The position numbers and the translations under genes are program-made. DNA of 64,000 bases. It comes from an uncultured Pseudomonadales bacterium (GTDB lineage: Bacteria > Pseudomonadota > Gammaproteobacteria > Pseudomonadales > Cellvibrionaceae). The stretch is from NCBI GenBank assembly GCA_947489425.1, contig CANLDL010000001.1, forward strand, positions 372,001 through 436,000. The letters run 5' to 3'. Numbering within the stretch: position 1 is the stretch's first letter; every line of letters begins with the position of its first letter. Under the pieces are notes generated by a model that was given only the letters and a program-made list of their open reading frames with translations, was not told the DNA's origin and did not search any database. Below, piece by piece: positions 37,112-47,181 of this stretch.

Positions 37112-38845
37112 ATGGATAATTTAAAAGTATTAACCTACATCGTAGTATTTGGCACTTTTGCCTTATATTTCGGTATAGCATGGTGGGCTCGCGCTGGCAG
37201 TACTAAAGAATTTTATGTTGCTGGTGGTGGTGTACACCCAGTACTAAACGGTATGGCAACCGGTGCCGACTGGATGAGTGCTGCTTCATTTATTGGTATG
37301 GCGGGCTTAATCGCATTTTTAGGTTACGGTGGTTCTGTATTTCTAATGGGTTGGACAGGTGGCTACCTATTGCTAGCCATGCTACTTGCGCCTTACCTGC
37401 GTAAGCACGGTAAATTTACCGTTCCTGAATTTATTGGCGATCGCTTTTATTCAAATACTGCAAGAACAGTCGCAGTATTGTGTTTAATTATTGCCTCTTT
37501 GACATACGTCATCGGTCAGATGAAAGGTGTCGGTGTTGCGTTTTCTCGCTTCTTGGAAGTTGATTATGGCATAGGCTTAGGCATTGGTATGTTCGTAGTA
37601 TGGGTGTATGCCGTGCTAGGTGGTATGAAAGGTATTACTTATACGCAGATCGCACAGTATGTTGTACTGATTTTTGCCTACACTGTACCTGCTGTTTTCA
37701 TCTCATTAGAATTAACCGGTAATCCACTTCCGCAACTTGGTTTAGGTAGTAAATTGGTCGGCTCCGAAGTGTATTTACTTGATAAGTTAGACTTGATTGT
37801 AACTGACCTTGGTTTTAAAGAGTACACCACCGCAAAACTTGGTAGTACGCTCAATATGTTTGCTTATACTGCATCACTCATGATTGGTACTGCAGGCCTA
37901 CCTCATGTAATTATGCGCTTCTTCACTGTACCTACTGTTAAAGATGCACGTTCTTCTGCTGGTTGGGCATTAGTATTTATCGCTATACTTTATACTGTTG
38001 CTCCTGCAGTTGGCGCAATGGCACGTATTAATTTAATGCAAACAATTGAGCCAGTCGTTGGTGAAAATTTAGTATACGATGAACGCCCACAATGGTTCAA
38101 AACTTGGGAAGGCACTGGCCTGCTAAAATTTGAAGACAAAAATGGCGATGGTAAAATTCAGTACGTAGCTGATAAAGAAACGAATGAAATGGTTAAGGTC
38201 GACCGTGATATTATGGTTCTTGCTAATCCTGAAATTGCCAATCTTCCTAACTGGGTAATTGCACTCGTTGCAGCAGGTGGACTTGCAGCCGCGCTCTCAA
38301 CGGCCGCAGGATTGCTGTTAGCGATTTCTTCGGCGATATCCCATGACTTAATTAAAGGTGTAATCTCTCCTGGTATTTCTGAAAAGAAAGAGCTAAGAAT
38401 AAGTCGAATTACCATGACCTTGGCGATATTGGTGTCGGGCTATCTCGGGCTAAATCCGCCTGGATTTGCCGCGGGAACTGTTGCACTAGCATTTGGTTTG
38501 GCGGCTTCTTCAATCTTCCCTGCATTAATGATGGGTGTGTTTTCTAAGCGAATCACAAACAAAGGGGCAATCGCAGGTATGGTAGCGGGTATTGGTATTA
38601 CTTTATTTTATGTATTCCAGCACAAAGGTATTATGTTTATCCCTGGTACATCGTTCCTAGGTGGTATGGAGCCAAACTGGTTTCTAGGTATTTCACCTAA
38701 TGCATTTGGTGTTGTTGGTGCGATTGTTAACTTTGTTGTTGCATACACCATCTCTTTCATGGGTAAGCCAATTCCTTCAGAGATAAACGATATGATCGAA
38801 AACTTCCGTATTCCTGTTGGATCAGGTGCGGCTAGCGATCATTAA
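37112..38845 (+). CDS. actP: cation/acetate-type sodium:solute symporter
   Basis: Inner-membrane importer of 577 residues in the SSS family, VC_2705/ActP-like branch, probably taking up acetate or a related short acid. It has about 13 helices with GGVHPVLNGMATGADWMSAASFIGMAGLI at the Na+ site region. A loop near residue 340 reads EDKNGDGKIQYV, close to a calcium-binding EF-hand but with Ala where the twelfth-position Glu is expected. The DUF4212 gene just before and the CBS/DUF294 and exonuclease genes after form a set common in gammaproteobacteria. The symbol is by family resemblance. Confidence 0.9.
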   Translation: MDNLKVLTYIVVFGTFALYFGIAWWARAGSTKEFYVAGGGVHPVLNGMATGADWMSAASFIGMAGLIAFLGYGGSVFLMGWTGGYLLLAMLLAPYLRKHGKFTVPEFIGDRFYSNTARTVAVLCLIIASLTYVIGQMKGVGVAFSRFLEVDYGIGLGIGMFVVWVYAVLGGMKGITYTQIAQYVVLIFAYTVPAVFISLELTGNPLPQLGLGSKLVGSEVYLLDKLDLIVTDLGFKEYTTAKLGSTLNMFAYTASLMIGTAGLPHVIMRFFTVPTVKDARSSAGWALVFIAILYTVAPAVGAMARINLMQTIEPVVGENLVYDERPQWFKTWEGTGLLKFEDKNGDGKIQYVADKETNEMVKVDRDIMVLANPEIANLPNWVIALVAAGGLAAALSTAAGLLLAISSAISHDLIKGVISPGISEKKELRISRITMTLAILVSGYLGLNPPGFAAGTVALAFGLAASSIFPALMMGVFSKRITNKGAIAGMVAGIGITLFYVFQHKGIMFIPGTSFLGGMEPNWFLGISPNAFGVVGAIVNFVVAYTISFMGKPIPSEINDMIENFRIPVGSGAASDH

Positions 38846-38877
38846 TTAGAAATTAATGGATTGTTGTAATACTCAAT

Positions 38878-38902
38878 AAGGCTCTTTAGGGAGCCTTTTT
38901 TA
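38878..38902 (+). terminator. rho-independent terminator after the symporter
   Basis: AAGGCTC / GAGCCTT stem with a 6-base loop followed by T4-5, about 30 bp after the stop codon. Confidence 0.85.
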
Positions 38903-38966
38903 TTTTTACCTCTTCGAGCTCTTATATATAATCACTTGATGTAATGTAAAAACAGGTTCTATAAAA

Positions 38967-39392
38967 ATGAATAGACACAAAAAATTAGCCTTTATAGTTG
39001 CGCCATTTCTTGCTATTGGAGGCTATATTGCTGCTGATTATTACGATAGATCTCAAGTTGATAAAAAACGTTATCACTCCTTAAAGGTAGAAGGGCAGTG
39101 CAATATTGATAGAGGCCCTTGTTTACTGAAAGGCGCAGGCTTGGTTGTGGAATATACTGTTAAAGGGGAGCTTACAAACATAGAAGCGAACCATGAACTA
39201 ACGACAGCCGCAATTGGTATGAGCGGTGATAGCGATAGAAACCCCTATAATCTAACGCCCAAAGCTGACCAAAAAAATTGGACTATACCGACCTTAACTT
39301 TTAAAGATTCAACATCTAACGATGGTACCGTTAGATTAGTTGTCACCGCTGAAGATCATATATTTTTTAGCGAGTTTTCAAATACTCAGTAA
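38967..39392 (+). CDS. hypothetical membrane-anchored protein
   Basis: 141 residues with one N-terminal hydrophobic segment (LAFIVAPFLAIGGYIAADYY), then a likely periplasmic domain rich in beta-strand-like runs with a Cys pair (CNIDRGPCLLKG). No lipobox is present. I do not recognise the family. It stands between the symporter terminator and the CBS/DUF294 gene with its own promoter region; start ATG is preceded only by a weak ribosome-binding site. Confidence 0.7.
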   Translation: MNRHKKLAFIVAPFLAIGGYIAADYYDRSQVDKKRYHSLKVEGQCNIDRGPCLLKGAGLVVEYTVKGELTNIEANHELTTAAIGMSGDSDRNPYNLTPKADQKNWTIPTLTFKDSTSNDGTVRLVVTAEDHIFFSEFSNTQ

Positions 39393-39444
39393 TAAAGCTT
39401 GCTGATTTATGGTTGATCTAGAAAAGTTATAAAGGAGTAAGGTA

Positions 39445-41289
39445 ATGAATATAGAGCTGCAAGAAATTTGTGATTTTTTGGCAGATACCACGCCCTTTGA
39501 TAATTTACCAATAGAAAAGGTTAAAAAAATAACACATGCTGCTTCTATTCGCTATATTCGAAGAGGCTCGCCTATGCCTCCTCTCGATGTTGACCAAAAC
39601 CAACTTTACGTTATACGCAAAGGTTCTATCACACTGCAAAATAAACAAGGAGAGCTACACGGAAAATTAAGTGATGGCAATATTTGCACTTTATTTTGTT
39701 CAGATATAGATAGCAGCAATATCCAAGTTAACGTTGTTGAAGACACTCTGGTTTACTCCATTCCATGTAAAGAATTATATGAAATCATAAAAGATCATCT
39801 ATCGGTAATCGATTTTATTCGCAATGATTTTTCTAAGCGCTTGAATGATGCCGTTAAAACTATGAATGATGCAGCATTAGCTGCCTCGCCATTGATGAGG
39901 ATGTCAGTCGCACAGGTGATGAACTGTTCACCCATTGCAATAGAGGTGGATGCCAGCATTTTTGAGAGTGCAAAGGTAATGGCAGAGCAGGGGATTTCCT
40001 CTTTAATGATTACCGAATTAGGAAAACCCGTTGGTATTATTACAGATAAAGATATATCAAAACGTTGTGTTGTTGGACAGATTTCGCCCAAGTCTGCAGT
40101 GACTCAGATCATGACGTCTAAAATATGTTCGGCTCATCCTAATAGTAGTGTATTCGATGCATTAATGGACATGACGCGCAAACATATTCATCACCTCCCC
40201 GTTATTGAAGATCATAAGTTAGTGGGGATTTTAACCATTACCGATTTGATACGCCAGGAAGGAAAAACCCCTGCTTATTTGCGCAGCGCCATAAGAAAAG
40301 CTAAATCTATCGAAGAGCTACAGCACTACAGTCAATCAATTTTCGAATTACAAGCACAGCTTGTAGGGATGGGCGCAAATGCAGATCATGTGGGTAAAGG
40401 TGTTACCTCAATTACTACAGCAATTACGCTTAGACTGATTGAAATGGCAGAAGAAAAGTTGGGCGCTGCACCGGTACCTTACGCATGGGTCGCTGCAGGT
40501 TCACAAGCGCGTAGAGAACAAACATCGTATACTGATCAGGATAACGGCTTAATTATCGCTGACACTATGAAAAAAGAAGACGAACCGTGGTTTGAAGCTT
40601 TAGCAAAATTTGTGTGTGATGGATTAGATGCCTGTGGTTATATTTATTGCCCTGGTAATGTAATGGCAATGAACTCAAAGTGGCGGCAAACAGCTAGCAC
40701 TTGGAAAAAGTATTTTGATCAATGGGTACATCAACCAGAACCAAAAGCACTCATGTATTGCAGTATCTTTTTTGACCTACGCACCATTTATGGCAATAAA
40801 GAACTACTCAAAAACATCCGTAAAAAAATGCTTAAAGAAACCCAGTCAAGCACCTTGTTTTTAGCCTTGTTAACTCGTAACGCCTTAAAGTTAAAACCGC
40901 CTTTAGGCTTCTTCAGAGATTTTGTTTTAATTCATGATGGTGAACATAATGACACGTTAGATTTAAAGCATAACGGTATTGCACCGATTGTTGACCTTGC
41001 GAGAATTTACGCACTATCGGAAGGTATTTCAGCGGTAAATACTGTCGAACGCATAAAAAAAGCAGCGGGTACAAAATCTCTGAGTAAAGAAGGGGCTGCT
41101 AATTTACTCGATGCCTTTACATTTATAGGCTCATTACGCGTAAAACACCAAGTTAAACAAATTAGAAACGGCGAAGTGCCTGATAATTATATGTCACCAA
41201 AAGCAATATCTAAACTCGAAAGGGAACATATGAAAGATGCATTTAAAGTTATTCAGACTATGCAAAGCGCTCTTGATAAAAGTTATTAA
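39445..41289 (+). CDS. cyclic-nucleotide-binding-like / CBS / DUF294 nucleotidyltransferase-like protein
   Basis: 614 residues with four parts: a cNMP-binding-like domain (1-140), a CBS pair (about 152-275, MNCSPIAIEVDASIFESAKVMAEQG and HPNSSVFDALMDMTRKHIHHLPVIEDHKLVGI), a DUF294 domain with the GlnD-like motif AGSQARREQTSYTDQDNGL, and a helical C-terminal domain. It resembles PII-uridylyltransferase-like proteins that sit next to acetate-type symporters. The GS...DxD residues suggest a working nucleotidyltransferase acting on the symporter or a signalling protein, with adenine nucleotides sensed by CBS; this is inference. It is 5 bp from the exonuclease gene. Confidence 0.9.
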   Translation: MNIELQEICDFLADTTPFDNLPIEKVKKITHAASIRYIRRGSPMPPLDVDQNQLYVIRKGSITLQNKQGELHGKLSDGNICTLFCSDIDSSNIQVNVVEDTLVYSIPCKELYEIIKDHLSVIDFIRNDFSKRLNDAVKTMNDAALAASPLMRMSVAQVMNCSPIAIEVDASIFESAKVMAEQGISSLMITELGKPVGIITDKDISKRCVVGQISPKSAVTQIMTSKICSAHPNSSVFDALMDMTRKHIHHLPVIEDHKLVGILTITDLIRQEGKTPAYLRSAIRKAKSIEELQHYSQSIFELQAQLVGMGANADHVGKGVTSITTAITLRLIEMAEEKLGAAPVPYAWVAAGSQARREQTSYTDQDNGLIIADTMKKEDEPWFEALAKFVCDGLDACGYIYCPGNVMAMNSKWRQTASTWKKYFDQWVHQPEPKALMYCSIFFDLRTIYGNKELLKNIRKKMLKETQSSTLFLALLTRNALKLKPPLGFFRDFVLIHDGEHNDTLDLKHNGIAPIVDLARIYALSEGISAVNTVERIKKAAGTKSLSKEGAANLLDAFTFIGSLRVKHQVKQIRNGEVPDNYMSPKAISKLEREHMKDAFKVIQTMQSALDKSY

Positions 41290-41294
41290 TAGTT

Positions 41295-41984
41295 ATGTTA
41301 GATTGTTTAGTGGGGTATGAGGCAAAACGTAAGCGCCAATTAAAAAAGGCGCCCGATGGCGCACTTAAAGATTTTCTTGCAACTCCATTTCCTGATGTTA
41401 ATCAAAGTATTGAGGATACGCCAATATTGGCAGTTGACTTTGAAACTACCGGGTTAAACGCTGCAAGCGATCAAATCCTTAGTGTCGGCTTTATTCTTGT
41501 CAAAAAAAATGAAATAAAGCTCTCTAGTGCTTATCATAAAGTTATTCGGACGACAGGTTCTTTAACTGAAAAAAATGTCATAATTCATCAAATTACAGAC
41601 GATACACGCCATCAAGGTGACACCTTACAAACAGTGATAGAAGAGCTGCTCCAAACCCTAGCTGGTAAAGTTATGTTGGTGCACTACGCAAGTATTGAAA
41701 AAAGCTTTCTGAATAAAGCTTGTAAACAGTTATATGGAATTGCACCTGTATTCCCAATTATTGACACATTATATTTATCGAAAAGACGTTTAGATAAACA
41801 CTCTACTATTTACAATCCTTTTGAGCTAAGGTTATCTAACCTACGTAATAAAGAGCAGTTGCCGCGTTATCGTGCGCATAATGCACTGATTGATGCTATA
41901 GCTACGGCAGAGCTTTTTTTCGCTGAATTATCCAAATTAGATGGTAACTCATCATTGCCGTTAAAATCACTTCTGTCGAAGTGA
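41295..41984 (+). CDS. DnaQ-like 3'-5' exonuclease
   Basis: 229 residues of the DEDDh exonuclease family. Motif I is AVDFETTGL, motif II falls in MLVHYASIEKSFL, and motif III is HNALIDAIATAE with the His and Asp correctly spaced. An N-terminal ~50-residue leader precedes the fold. The gene almost abuts the CBS/DUF294 gene, a pairing common in Pseudomonas- and Vibrio-like genomes where its physiological role is not settled. It is the last chromosomal-type gene before the recombinase region. Confidence 0.9.
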   Translation: MLDCLVGYEAKRKRQLKKAPDGALKDFLATPFPDVNQSIEDTPILAVDFETTGLNAASDQILSVGFILVKKNEIKLSSAYHKVIRTTGSLTEKNVIIHQITDDTRHQGDTLQTVIEELLQTLAGKVMLVHYASIEKSFLNKACKQLYGIAPVFPIIDTLYLSKRRLDKHSTIYNPFELRLSNLRNKEQLPRYRAHNALIDAIATAELFFAELSKLDGNSSLPLKSLLSK

Positions 41985-42051
41985 GAAAATGTAATAAGTG
42001 ATTCTTATTTATTAATAAACATAGCCACCATGAAGGAGTTTATTTTTTATA

Positions 42052-43296
42052 TCAATCGACTTTTCTTCCTTTACCTGATTCAGCACGCTTTTTATTTTCG
42101 CTTTGTACATAAATAGTATCGGTCGTTGCCATGCTGGCGTGGCCTAGATCTTCTGATAAATCCTTTAAGGCACGGCCGCGTTCAATTTCCATACTAGCAC
42201 CTGTGTGGCGTAGCCAATGCGTCGATGCCTCTTGCAACTTTCGTGCGGCGTCTTCACCTTCTTTAAGTTTCATTTTCTCGTAGGCTTTATCAAAAACCTC
42301 TTGTACGAGGCGAGTTAAATGCCTTGCTGTCATACCACCTTGGCCGCGAATTTTTTCAACAATAGGTGACATATCAGAAGAAGAGGGTAGTGATGGTAGA
42401 GCCCTGTAGGCTCTATAACGTTTTAAGTAGTCGAGATATTGTGTAGGAACACTCACATCGCGTAATTTGCGCCCTTTCCCATAAACCTTTAACCACCAAT
42501 TTTTGTCTTCATCCTGCCAAAAATGCCGCATTTCTGGCGACCAGTCTCTACGTTCAGACAATTCTGAGATACGTAAAAATAAGGTTTTGAGGCTGGCAAT
42601 CACAAACAAGCTACGCTCATAGGTATGATCCTGTTCTGTTAAATCTTCTGCTATGTCTAATACGTATTGCCATTGATCCTCACTAAGCCTGCGAATTTCT
42701 TTAACTTGAGCATCTGCTATAAAATAACGGCAATCAGTCTTAGCGACTTGAGCTGGATTGCCGTAGCAGATCTCTTCGTTCATTAAGTACTTATAAAATG
42801 CAATAACTGCAGTAAATAGCGACTTTAGCGTCTCTTGCGAAGGCTTATACTTCTTTTTATCTGGTTTACTGGATACTTGGTTTTTGGGTAACTTGAGCCG
42901 AAATGGCAGCCATTTGTCATTTACTGTAAACACACCATTTTGATAGATAAAACGATCATAGGAGGCCAAGCCAATCCAGGTAATTGGCGGTTTCCAACAA
43001 AAATCAACATATTCAAGAATATCGCTTTTACGTAAGTCATCCATAGGTTGCTGCTTAACTACAAACAGCCACGTTAAAAAGCGCTCAGTTTCGTTACGAA
43101 ACCGACTGTAAGTATGCTCAGATTTATTGCGGCCCATATATTTAAGAAAATCCACAGCCCATTGCCAATGCTGTAATCGCCAGCTAGGCGCATCGGGTTC
43201 AGTCAGAAATGTCTGTACAGCTGGGTAATCGGATAAACGAATATGCTTTAACTCGTTATGAGTTGGAAATAAAGGCAAAGGCTTGTCTAGCTTCAT
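42052..43296 (-). CDS. tyrosine recombinase/integrase, copy 1
   Basis: Site-specific recombinase of about 414 residues. The N-terminal half carries a SAM-like core-binding domain (KSEHTYSRFRNETERFLTWLF). The catalytic domain shows Arg in LRISELSERRDW, Lys in YGKGRKLRDV, HWLRHTGAS (HxxR), LGHAS and the nucleophile Tyr in TTDTIYVQS. I prefer the second ATG (43296, MKLDKPLP) because it matches copy 2. It is near-identical in plan to the gene at 50535, in the same orientation, and has the same upstream repeat. It probably moves an integrative element; which one is not certain. Confidence 0.93.
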   Translation of the reverse strand: MKLDKPLPLFPTHNELKHIRLSDYPAVQTFLTEPDAPSWRLQHWQWAVDFLKYMGRNKSEHTYSRFRNETERFLTWLFVVKQQPMDDLRKSDILEYVDFCWKPPITWIGLASYDRFIYQNGVFTVNDKWLPFRLKLPKNQVSSKPDKKKYKPSQETLKSLFTAVIAFYKYLMNEEICYGNPAQVAKTDCRYFIADAQVKEIRRLSEDQWQYVLDIAEDLTEQDHTYERSLFVIASLKTLFLRISELSERRDWSPEMRHFWQDEDKNWWLKVYGKGRKLRDVSVPTQYLDYLKRYRAYRALPSLPSSSDMSPIVEKIRGQGGMTARHLTRLVQEVFDKAYEKMKLKEGEDAARKLQEASTHWLRHTGASMEIERGRALKDLSEDLGHASMATTDTIYVQSENKKRAESGKGRKVD

Positions 43297-43349
43297 ATAC
43301 ATGCTTTTATTAGATTAAGGTAGATATGACTAGTATAAATAGGATTAGG

Positions 43350-43386
43350 CTTATAGTCTACTACTTAACAGTATTAGACTTAAGGA
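43350..43386. promoter_or_regulatory. core-site-like inverted repeat upstream of recombinase copy 1
   Basis: GTCTACTAC-TTAACA-GTATTAGAC: 9-bp arms matching at 8 of 9 positions around a 6-bp centre. The same arms occur before copy 2 (51836-51872) with the centre GTGACG, while the bases between element and start codon are not conserved. The layout resembles a tyrosine-recombinase crossover site. An alternative is an autoregulatory operator. Confidence 0.55.
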
Positions 43387-43817
43387 GAGCTAATAGAAGC
43401 ACCCTGCGCAGATACACGAATATCAGGCACAGTAGGATCAAAATAACCGTTATGAACTATTGAATAACAAGATTGCTCAGAAACAGATAACTTAGTGGCT
43501 TGCTGTGAATAACACTGACAAAAAGGAGATCTAGGAATAACAACACAAGCAGCTATACGAGGAAATGAAACAGGATCAGTAAGATCATCATAAATAGGTG
43601 CAGTATGAAGAAGATCAGGAATTCTAGGCTTTAACCTCTCTAAATAATCAAGATCAGAGTTACTATTTAAATTAGCACTAGAAGTGCTAGGAGTAGATGA
43701 AGCTACTTGAGAAGAAGTAGTAGACGTTGACTGAGAAGATTGCGCATCATCAGGAACTAAACCAGATATTAGATAAACTAAAAACCAAACAAGCCCACCA
43801 AGGGTAATTACCTGCAA
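43380..43817 (-). pseudogene. C-terminal remnant of a filamentous-phage Zot/pI protein
   Basis: 145 residues that begin inside a membrane helix (VITLGGLVWFLVYLISGL), followed by a Ser/Thr-rich linker and a periplasmic tail: PRIPDLLHTAPIYDDLTDPV, then CQCYSQQATKLSVSEQSCYSIVHNGYFDP. The CxCYxQQxT...C...GxFD pattern is the hallmark of the C-terminus of Zot-like assembly proteins of inoviruses. The N-terminal ATPase half is missing: a stop lies four codons upstream, and the only start is a TTG without ribosome-binding site. It is a stump of an integrated filamentous phage, next to recombinase copy 1. Confidence 0.8.
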
Positions 43818-44055
43818 ACTGCATTTTTAACTCTTCTAAAATCTAAATTTACCATGAAAATCAGTTAGATAGGGTAATTTAAATTTCCTGAAATAAGGCC
43901 ACTGAAACTACTATTTTTTGGAAAATGTATATTTAATAGTCTAATAGTGCTATTAAGGTATGCATATGACTAAACATTTAAGACGTGTTTTGGAGGATTA
44001 ATATCAATAGAAATTAACTAAAGTCAACGTCCTTGTTTGTGTGAGAGTAGGGTGC

Positions 44056-47000
44056 TTAGAATTTCAACAGGTTAGGATCGATCATTTTTTCAACTTGAAA
44101 GTTTTGAGAATCTTGGGCATTCTCTGCCGACAAATCGAATTTTCCCCAGATTAAAAAGTGCTTCCAAACCGCTGGCCAGCTATTCTTTATTTGATGGAGG
44201 ATCTGCAGCTTTTCAATAGGGTTTTTTGCATTAATGATTTTTTGCGATAAGTGCATATAATTCCAGCATATCATAACGTTTTTAAGTAAGGCTTTTGCCG
44301 ACACTATCAATTCTTGATCCTCTTTATTGGCAACGTTATAGCCAGGTGCACCGATTGCTAACACCTTATCCAAATTATTAAGATGTTCACCTTTATTAAG
44401 CTGGGTTTGTATTTTACTTCGGTATGCTTTGTCGTCCATATATTTTAAAATATGCAACGTTCTATGAATTCGTCCGAATTCAACAATAGCTTCGTAAAGA
44501 GAGTTGTTTTTTGAATATGAATTTAAGCGTCTAAATAACTGATTCGATGTTGTTACCCCTAATTTTAGAGAAGCCACAATACGTAAAATGTTTTCATAGT
44601 GCTCTTTGATTAGATCTACTTTAATTTTTCTGGTTGGAGAAATAGGGAACTTAGACTTATTATATTTAGAAATACTCGTTAGTGAATATAGCTCACATTT
44701 CTGAAAGTTTTTAATTCTCGGCGAAAATTCAATATCTGTTAAAGAGGCCAGTGCAAAATTTGCCAACGTGGCTCCATGCGAGTCAGTACTATGACTATGA
44801 ACACGTATTGCGCCTGAGTTGAATAATGCATCGAATAAATAATGCGCTTCAAGTTCTGCTCCATTGATCAAATACGGAGAAAAGCTAAGATGCCTTGCCT
44901 CTGAAGACTTATATTCAACCAAAACACGATCTTTACCACCATATTTAAACGAATAATTAGAATTAAGTGACTCTTTGAGAGCAATATACTTTTGTCCATC
45001 AGATGAACTAATTTCTTCATCAAATAAGTCTGCTAGTGGTAATTTATCTACAAAATTGATAATTAAGTCATTGGCTCGTTTGAAATTTTCTTTAGTCGCA
45101 TAGGCTTTCATCGCAGACTCGACACTATTTTTATTAACCGCATCAGCCAGTTTTGAGAAAGTAGAGGATTTAAAGTGGTGAGCTAACGACATAATGACAG
45201 CAAAAAACGTTGTATTATTAGGTCTTTTCTTAATATATTTATGCTCTCTGTGACCAAATTCTCGTAAAAACCCGCAAGCGTTATTTACCGTATTTAATGC
45301 TTCCACTAAGCTGATTGAATTCTCTGCCGGGTAGAGCTCCGTTGTGTTGTTTAGTTGTATTTCTTCCGGTGACAGCTGTGTATTCCTCTCTGAGTGGACG
45401 GTTAAGCCTTCCTTAACATTACCACCTATATAGGTATTTTTTCCATTCAGTATATTGCTATTAACTGATGTGTATGTTTCATCTAAATCAATTGCGAGTT
45501 TATTTAAGAGCTTTTCAACGTCACCATATTGAGTCATATTCGTATCGGCTAAGATTTTTTTTCGGTTTCGCTTAAATGTCTCTTTCGATATAAGTGAACG
45601 CTCAAGGCCTAAGTATTTATGAGAATGCATGAGAGCTAAATCCCCAGCAATTAGCGCCTTACACACTTCTCTAAATAAATACATGGTATACAAATCGCTA
45701 TTAAAATAATCATCTCCCACTATCCAGTGTTTATCCTGTTTAGGCAAAAAACTAATAGGGGCATCGTTTTTGATAGAGCCAGCATTGAGACGATAGTACT
45801 GTATCGCCTTAGCCAAGTGACTGTTTGAGCATGAATAGTCAAATTCCAGAGAAAGAATGATAGGTTTGCAAGTGAGTTTAAGGCTTGTTGCTTTTTCTTC
45901 AAGAAACTTAAAGAATAGTGTTCTTGCTGATGTTTTAATCAAGTCTATATTGATGTTATCAATGTCTTTTTTCCTGTCTTCTGTAGATTTTTTCTGTTTA
46001 TCAATATACTTTGAAAGCTTCGCTATTTTAGCTTCTGCATCAAGTGAGGCATCTCTAATAATACTTTCCATTCTTTTGACTTGGTTAATCAGTGAATCTG
46101 CATTTTCTGCTAGCCCATCGATACTTTCTTCTCTAGCTTTCTGATTTTTATAATACGCATCTTTAGCTTGCTTTTCCGCAGCAGAAAATGCAGTTTTTAT
46201 AATATTGAGTAAGCTTTTAATCAGAATGTCTTGTAATCGATAGTATTGATTTGCTGTGTAAACCGTTAAATAAAGATTGCGCAGAGACTCACTTTTTCTC
46301 TTTAACTGAATGACATCTTGTAATTCTGCTGATGTAGAAAAACTACGTATTTGTTCCGTTGTAAGGTTTAATTTTTCAAATACACCACTTACTGAATTAT
46401 AAATATCTTGTAAGTCACTATTTCTCCTTATATTTTCTCTAACTTTTTTAGGCTTTGTAGAATGAGAAAACCTGCTTGAATGAGTCAGTTGATACTTAAT
46501 ATTTCCGCTATACGTATCATTCCGCTCTACGAGTGTCTCTAGTTTTCGCTTTGCTTCACTACTCAATGTTTCAATGATAGATAGGTGCTGCTGACGTTCT
46601 TCGTTATATGCTTTACTGATTAAGGTTGCGAGTATAGAGTATTTAGGTATCTGGCATTTAATATCTTTCAGGAAGTCGATAATGTCAAAAAAAATATCAC
46701 GGGGGCTTCTATTTTCTCGTAACTTGATCTGTAAATAATTTCTTACCTGTACCTTTATGTCATTATTGAATTTTTGCATTCCAAAATATTCAATAATCTT
46801 TTTCTCATGCTGAACACGAGACGTATAGCTTGCTTTACTGATCGCTGAATACTTATTCTCAATATTAAGGAGCTTACAAGCGTACCTAATATCACGTGGA
46901 TTAAATTCAGGGTAAAACTGTGCCGTTTCTTTAAAATACGCAAAATTAACTAAAAGATAGACTTTGTTCGCACTGCCGCGAATAGCGTTTAAAGTCCTCT

Positions 47001-47112
47001 CAAAGTTTTTAGGTATATAAAAGGCTCTTTTGCGATCAATGGCGTTAAAGGTAGGTGGGTTGTCATGCTTTAGCTGTTCATCATCATCGAGAATCCTAAA
47101 TGCTCTTGTCAT
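44056..47112 (-). CDS. tnpA: divergent Tn3-family transposase
   Basis: About 1018 residues, the normal size for TnpA of Tn3-like transposons, which catalyse replicative transposition. The catalytic part is readable: SSDGQKY (first Asp), VHSHSTDSHGATLANFAL (second Asp, matching MTDTAG in Tn3), and GRIHRTLHILKYMDDKAYRSKIQTQLNKGE with the final Glu. The N-terminal ~600 residues are divergent and Lys/Ile/Asn-rich. The start is ATG at 47112 with GGAGC before it. The gene is AT-rich compared with its neighbours. I could not find Tn3-type terminal repeats or a resolvase nearby. Confidence 0.88.
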   Translation of the reverse strand: MTRAFRILDDDEQLKHDNPPTFNAIDRKRAFYIPKNFERTLNAIRGSANKVYLLVNFAYFKETAQFYPEFNPRDIRYACKLLNIENKYSAISKASYTSRVQHEKKIIEYFGMQKFNNDIKVQVRNYLQIKLRENRSPRDIFFDIIDFLKDIKCQIPKYSILATLISKAYNEERQQHLSIIETLSSEAKRKLETLVERNDTYSGNIKYQLTHSSRFSHSTKPKKVRENIRRNSDLQDIYNSVSGVFEKLNLTTEQIRSFSTSAELQDVIQLKRKSESLRNLYLTVYTANQYYRLQDILIKSLLNIIKTAFSAAEKQAKDAYYKNQKAREESIDGLAENADSLINQVKRMESIIRDASLDAEAKIAKLSKYIDKQKKSTEDRKKDIDNINIDLIKTSARTLFFKFLEEKATSLKLTCKPIILSLEFDYSCSNSHLAKAIQYYRLNAGSIKNDAPISFLPKQDKHWIVGDDYFNSDLYTMYLFREVCKALIAGDLALMHSHKYLGLERSLISKETFKRNRKKILADTNMTQYGDVEKLLNKLAIDLDETYTSVNSNILNGKNTYIGGNVKEGLTVHSERNTQLSPEEIQLNNTTELYPAENSISLVEALNTVNNACGFLREFGHREHKYIKKRPNNTTFFAVIMSLAHHFKSSTFSKLADAVNKNSVESAMKAYATKENFKRANDLIINFVDKLPLADLFDEEISSSDGQKYIALKESLNSNYSFKYGGKDRVLVEYKSSEARHLSFSPYLINGAELEAHYLFDALFNSGAIRVHSHSTDSHGATLANFALASLTDIEFSPRIKNFQKCELYSLTSISKYNKSKFPISPTRKIKVDLIKEHYENILRIVASLKLGVTTSNQLFRRLNSYSKNNSLYEAIVEFGRIHRTLHILKYMDDKAYRSKIQTQLNKGEHLNNLDKVLAIGAPGYNVANKEDQELIVSAKALLKNVMICWNYMHLSQKIINAKNPIEKLQILHQIKNSWPAVWKHFLIWGKFDLSAENAQDSQNFQVEKMIDPNLLKF

Positions 47113-47181
47113 GGTTGCTCCTGTTAACTTGTTAGTTTTAGGGACCTTGAGTGTACATAAGAGCAAAAATGTAGCTGTGAT

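Noticed and set aside
43930..43960. Third core-like site (GTCTAATAG...CTATTAAGG)
   Set aside because: Only one arm resembles the conserved element, and the opposite arm and 6-bp centre are not present.
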